Source of the DNA: Heterobilharzia americana
Lineage: Eukaryota > Platyhelminthes > Trematoda > Strigeidida > Schistosomatidae
Reading direction: 5' to 3'
Length of the DNA stretch: 64,000 nt
NCBI GenBank assembly: GCA_944470555.2
Contig: OX104127.1
Coordinates: forward strand, 112,000,741-112,064,740
Numbering within the stretch: the stretch's first letter is position 1; every line of letters begins with the position of its first letter. Of this stretch, positions 60,471 through 64,000 are shown piece by piece. Under the pieces are notes generated by a model. The model ran no database searches. It saw only the letters and a program-made list of their open reading frames with translations, and was not told the origin of the DNA. The position numbers and the translations under genes are program-made.

Positions 60471-62734
60471 ATCTAAAGTATCATTTGTCAGTTACGTGTA
60501 CATGAGCAAGTATGAGTTTCTTAAATTCGCATCAACATTTCAAATGTTCCGTTCTGCTCATTTACTTAAAGGTTAAAATGGGAGGAAAAGGGTAAAATAC
60601 TAAGTTTTAGGGAACTGTTTTTCTTTATTTGCCTCTTTTTAAATTTTACTAACCTTACAGTCTTACGAAGAGAGTAGAATAATGATGAAAAGTGAAGTAT
60701 GAATATTTAGAACTTGTTATGCTACGAATGAATAAAACAGATTTTTTAAAAGCATAGCAGAAATTTCAAAGTACTTTTGATTACCTATTAATATTGTCTG
60801 CAGAACCATCTGTTTCATTCTAGTTCATACTCCACTATAGCCTTCACCCATGATCTCAAGCAAGACTGAGTTCAAAACCTTCAGATCTCATCGTAAGACT
60901 GTGACTGGTCATTTACTTAATTGAAACAAGGGGTCAGTATTTTCTTACCTCTATTAGTTTACAGTATAGCACAACTATTATCTGATTTCAACGACTAGCA
61001 TATACTTTCCAAGCCAAGTAATCCCTCAGTTCTAGGTATCCACTGGAACAGAAACTTCAACTGTAAAATAAAGTAAGACAAGAAACATGAAATTTTGTAC
61101 TGCACATCTACACCTAATAAGCAGACAGTATTTAAGCCACTTTATATATCCTCGAATTCTGGACTGATCTGTGTCTGTATTCCATATAGAAGCGTCTTGT
61201 TTTTGTTCACTTTTAGAACCTATCAGATAAGTACTCAGTGGGAAAATCAAACTGGCAGCCAATACAAGAAATGGCATGTTGTCATATATTTCTCATCTAT
61301 TCGATATTTGTGTGAATCACTCTCTGAATGAATCGACTCTGAATCCCGTAGATCAATAAGTAGAAGATTAGACTGGCAATCTGAAAAAAGTTGGTTCGAA
61401 TTCTGTCAAAACTCAAGTTTAATGTCATGTGCATTTATTATGAAATATGAAATTATTATGGAGAAGGAAAGAGATAAAAGAAAACAACTAACCGAATACA
61501 TGATGAGATGATGGCCATATAAAACTTTCTCCGCTCCAGAGAATCTAAGTAACTTGCATTATCCAATAAAATGAAACGTCAGTCAAGCAGAATGACCCAA
61601 AAATATTATCGTCTCAGCAACTAACAAACTAATTTGAAGTGGAAGCCATTTTGATAAGTATACAGCGTTACAACTACTCAGACCTACGACACACTAAACT
61701 GTTTTCAAAATAGTAGAAAAGATTTATAAGTCAGGATAAGTCTTAACAATGGCGAATAGTGCTTGTGCACGACCCCTTCCATGAGACTCCAGGTTGTTAT
61801 TGTTTTAGTTCAAACGTGAACTTTGTATCGCACCTTTCAATACATTTGAGTCTACTTCCAGTCAAACGACGTGACACACCCTCACTGATATCGACACACA
61901 GATAAACACAACCACAACTTCGATCTGGATGACATGGAAAATACTACAACAAATAAGCTCAAAAACTCCAACAGAGGTCCTGGAAGCATGGTACTCTAAT
62001 CAAATGGTAATCAACATATATATAGATATTGACCCAGTATACAGGCTACTAAGGAGAGATCAGTCAAGCAAATCAGTAATCAAAAGTTATGTCAACACCG
62101 TAGGTCAAACGATAACAACAACTATAAAGGTCCACCTGTGATAGAAAAACAAGGACAAGTCATCCATCCCACAAGCCAATAGCCCTCAAGGTGGGGAAAT
62201 ATTCTTTATAAACATTCATGTAACTTAAAAATGTCTGACTTCATTATGAAGTACATACTGATGAACTCGCTTAGCCTAGTGATGAAACGTCAAAGAACAA
62301 AACTTGTTTATGCAACTAGGGTATCGATAGATTTAAAAGGAGGACACTAGTCACCACGGTGAAAAAGAAGTTAGACTGAAAATTTGTTTACTGACTCAAA
62401 ATAGCAATCATAGGTGAATCTATCCAATGTTTACTAATTTTGATGGAATTTTAGAAAACTAGATAGGGAACCTAACGACTGTATGCTCTTCCTAGTGTTA
62501 TTTGTCAATATACACTGCTGAATAAGGACCAACTACAACCAAACAGCTTCCATTTCTTCCTGGTCTCCACTGTTTCATTGCCTAATGTCTATTTGAGATT
62601 AAAAAATTTAAAATCAACCGATTTGGAGGTTTATGGGGGTTTATCTATTGATTTCAGAAGCAACTTAATTGAATATTTTAATTAGTGTTGTTGCTTGTAT
62701 TATCCCGTCGTTTATTGGACCAAACTGAACGGTC
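60471..62734. other. AT-rich stretch without recognised features
   Basis: A weak SINE D-like B box (GGTTCGAATTCTG, about 61392) is the only signal. Confidence 0.4.
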
Positions 62735-63290
62735 TCTATTGGAATATGGGCTCCTATACGGATGCCTGGATATTTCCTATGTTTCAGTTATATATTAATG
62801 AAGAATAACGACTAGTAGTAGCATGCGGGACATGCATTTCATCCTCTTAAGTAGTCGTCAGCTGGACATACGTGCCACCCAGTGAGTGATGTTGTTCCCA
62901 TTGGGACCCAAATTCGGGACCGATCGCTTCAAACACCACAGCGTCACCTACTAGACCTCCTGGATTCCACTGCAGCCACTATTCATCATTAATATATAAC
63001 TGAAACACAGGAAATATCGAGGCATCCGCACAGGAGCCCATATACCAATAGAGACCGGTCAGTTCGGTCCAATCAGCGACATGATAATGCAAACTGTACC
63101 CGTCGCTCACTGGTTTTGTGGATAACGCTCTGGAGCTTGAAGCGGTCGGTCTCGAGTTCAAGTCCCGATGGGAACAACACCACTCAAGAACAAACATCTG
63201 ACAAGTCCTAAAGAGGACGAAATGCGCATCCTGCATCCTACTGATAGTCACTATCCATCACTCATGAATACTATGATTTGTACAAAAACT
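62735..63290. repeat. Hammerhead SINE B composite
   Basis: Tail arms 62734-62804 and 62984-63056 are inverted copies. The minus unit between them has core CTGACGA and GAAA, but stem II is poor. A plus unit follows (A box GATAACGCTC, B box GAGTTCAAGTCCC) with hammerhead at about 63190-63235: CTGACAA, one core change, and a stem III of AT/AT. Confidence 0.75.
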
Positions 63291-63814
63291 TTTGAATAAT
63301 CTTAGTAGCATAGTGATTCTTAAGCTATAATGACACGTCGTATAGCGCTAACAAGAACTATGTAGTTAATCGAGCATCATGTTTTGATAATCATTGAAAA
63401 GTGCAAATATCTCACAGCATGATTTCTAGCCGTCTATGTTATTAGTCTGATAAGTACCACACTTCAGTGATTATTATTATCATTATCATTAATATTGTTG
63501 TTATTGCTGTTCTAGTTGTCGTCATTAGAAGTGTAAATGTCATTCATCCTACTATATATCTATTAATATTGTTTCAACATTTAATTGGCAGATTTAAACA
63601 GAAAATCAATAAACACACATCATAAATCCACTTCCTTTCAACGAGACCAAATATGTCAATAGACCCTGGCTAGTCCTTATTATTATTGTTATTATTATTA
63701 TTGCTACTTTTCACTTTCCACTCAACTGTTGACTCCGTAATTGCATAGTTCATTGGGAGAGCAACAAAGAAGTTCTGTATTATGTCTTGATACTCGTAAT
63801 TCTCCGTTGTTATA

Positions 63815-64000
63815 CTCGATCGAATTGATCTACCTCTGTTGGCATATGGGATCCTATGTGGATGCCTTAAAATTTCCAAATATTTATTGTTATAACTGAC
63901 TTATTGTGTGTAGCTAGCAGTTAAATCCAGTACGCGTGTCTCATTCTATTTGAGAGTCGTCAGCTGGATATACCTGCACCCCAGTGAGCGGTATCGTTTC
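63815..64000 (-). repeat. Hammerhead SINE B minus unit, runs off the window
   Basis: Tail (CATATGGGATCCTATG), then hammerhead relic at about 63925-63975: stem I ATCCAG/CTGGAT and CTGACGA are intact but GAAA reads GAGA. Its tRNA-like head should lie beyond 64000. Confidence 0.7.

Overview
This is eukaryotic, AT-rich, repeat-dense DNA. It most likely comes from a schistosome blood fluke or a close relative. That inference rests on SR2-like RTE retrotransposons, a Penelope-like element with a GIY-YIG region, and many tRNA-derived SINEs that carry hammerhead ribozymes. One of those SINE families matches the S-alpha type described from Schistosoma as I remember it. No database search was possible, so the genus is an inference. 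There are no prokaryotic operons, rRNA genes, functional tRNA genes or CRISPR arrays.

The one clear host gene is a plus-strand homeobox gene from about 4.2 to 19.7 kb. Three coding exons (4267-4690, 11152-11666, 19441-19551) join in matching phases into a 349-residue protein with a complete 60-residue homeodomain at residues 270-329. An intron lies between homeodomain residues 44 and 45. A polyadenylation signal follows the stop. The two introns (about 6.5 and 7.8 kb) are largely transposon. Intron 1 holds two inverted copies of a second non-LTR element; intron 2 holds a nearly full-length but dead SR2/RTE-like element and a truncated sister copy. The 5' end of the gene is unresolved. A possible second host gene is seen only as one or two weak terminal exons on the minus strand near 21.1-21.4 kb.

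The rest of the window (20-64 kb) is mobile-element debris: about ten RTE-A (SR2-like) pieces, four RTE-B pieces, one Penelope-like fragment, an (ATT)n-tailed family E with two copies, a tRNA-derived SINE family D, and three hammerhead SINE families A, B and C.

The most interesting system is the hammerhead SINE set. All three families have a tRNA-like head (A and B boxes) followed by a type-I hammerhead with a very short stem III. In most loci two such units lie head to head around a shared spacer, so each strand carries one ribozyme. At three loci 10-12 bp target-site duplications flank the whole composite, which shows that the head-to-head unit was inserted as a single element. Family C shows compensatory changes in stem I. 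Other notable signals are a 1.1-kb internally deleted RTE copy with both ends and a 13-bp target duplication, tetranucleotide arrays grown from short seeds inside RTE copies, and a 207-bp hairpin element whose insertion is proved by its duplication and an empty paralogous site.
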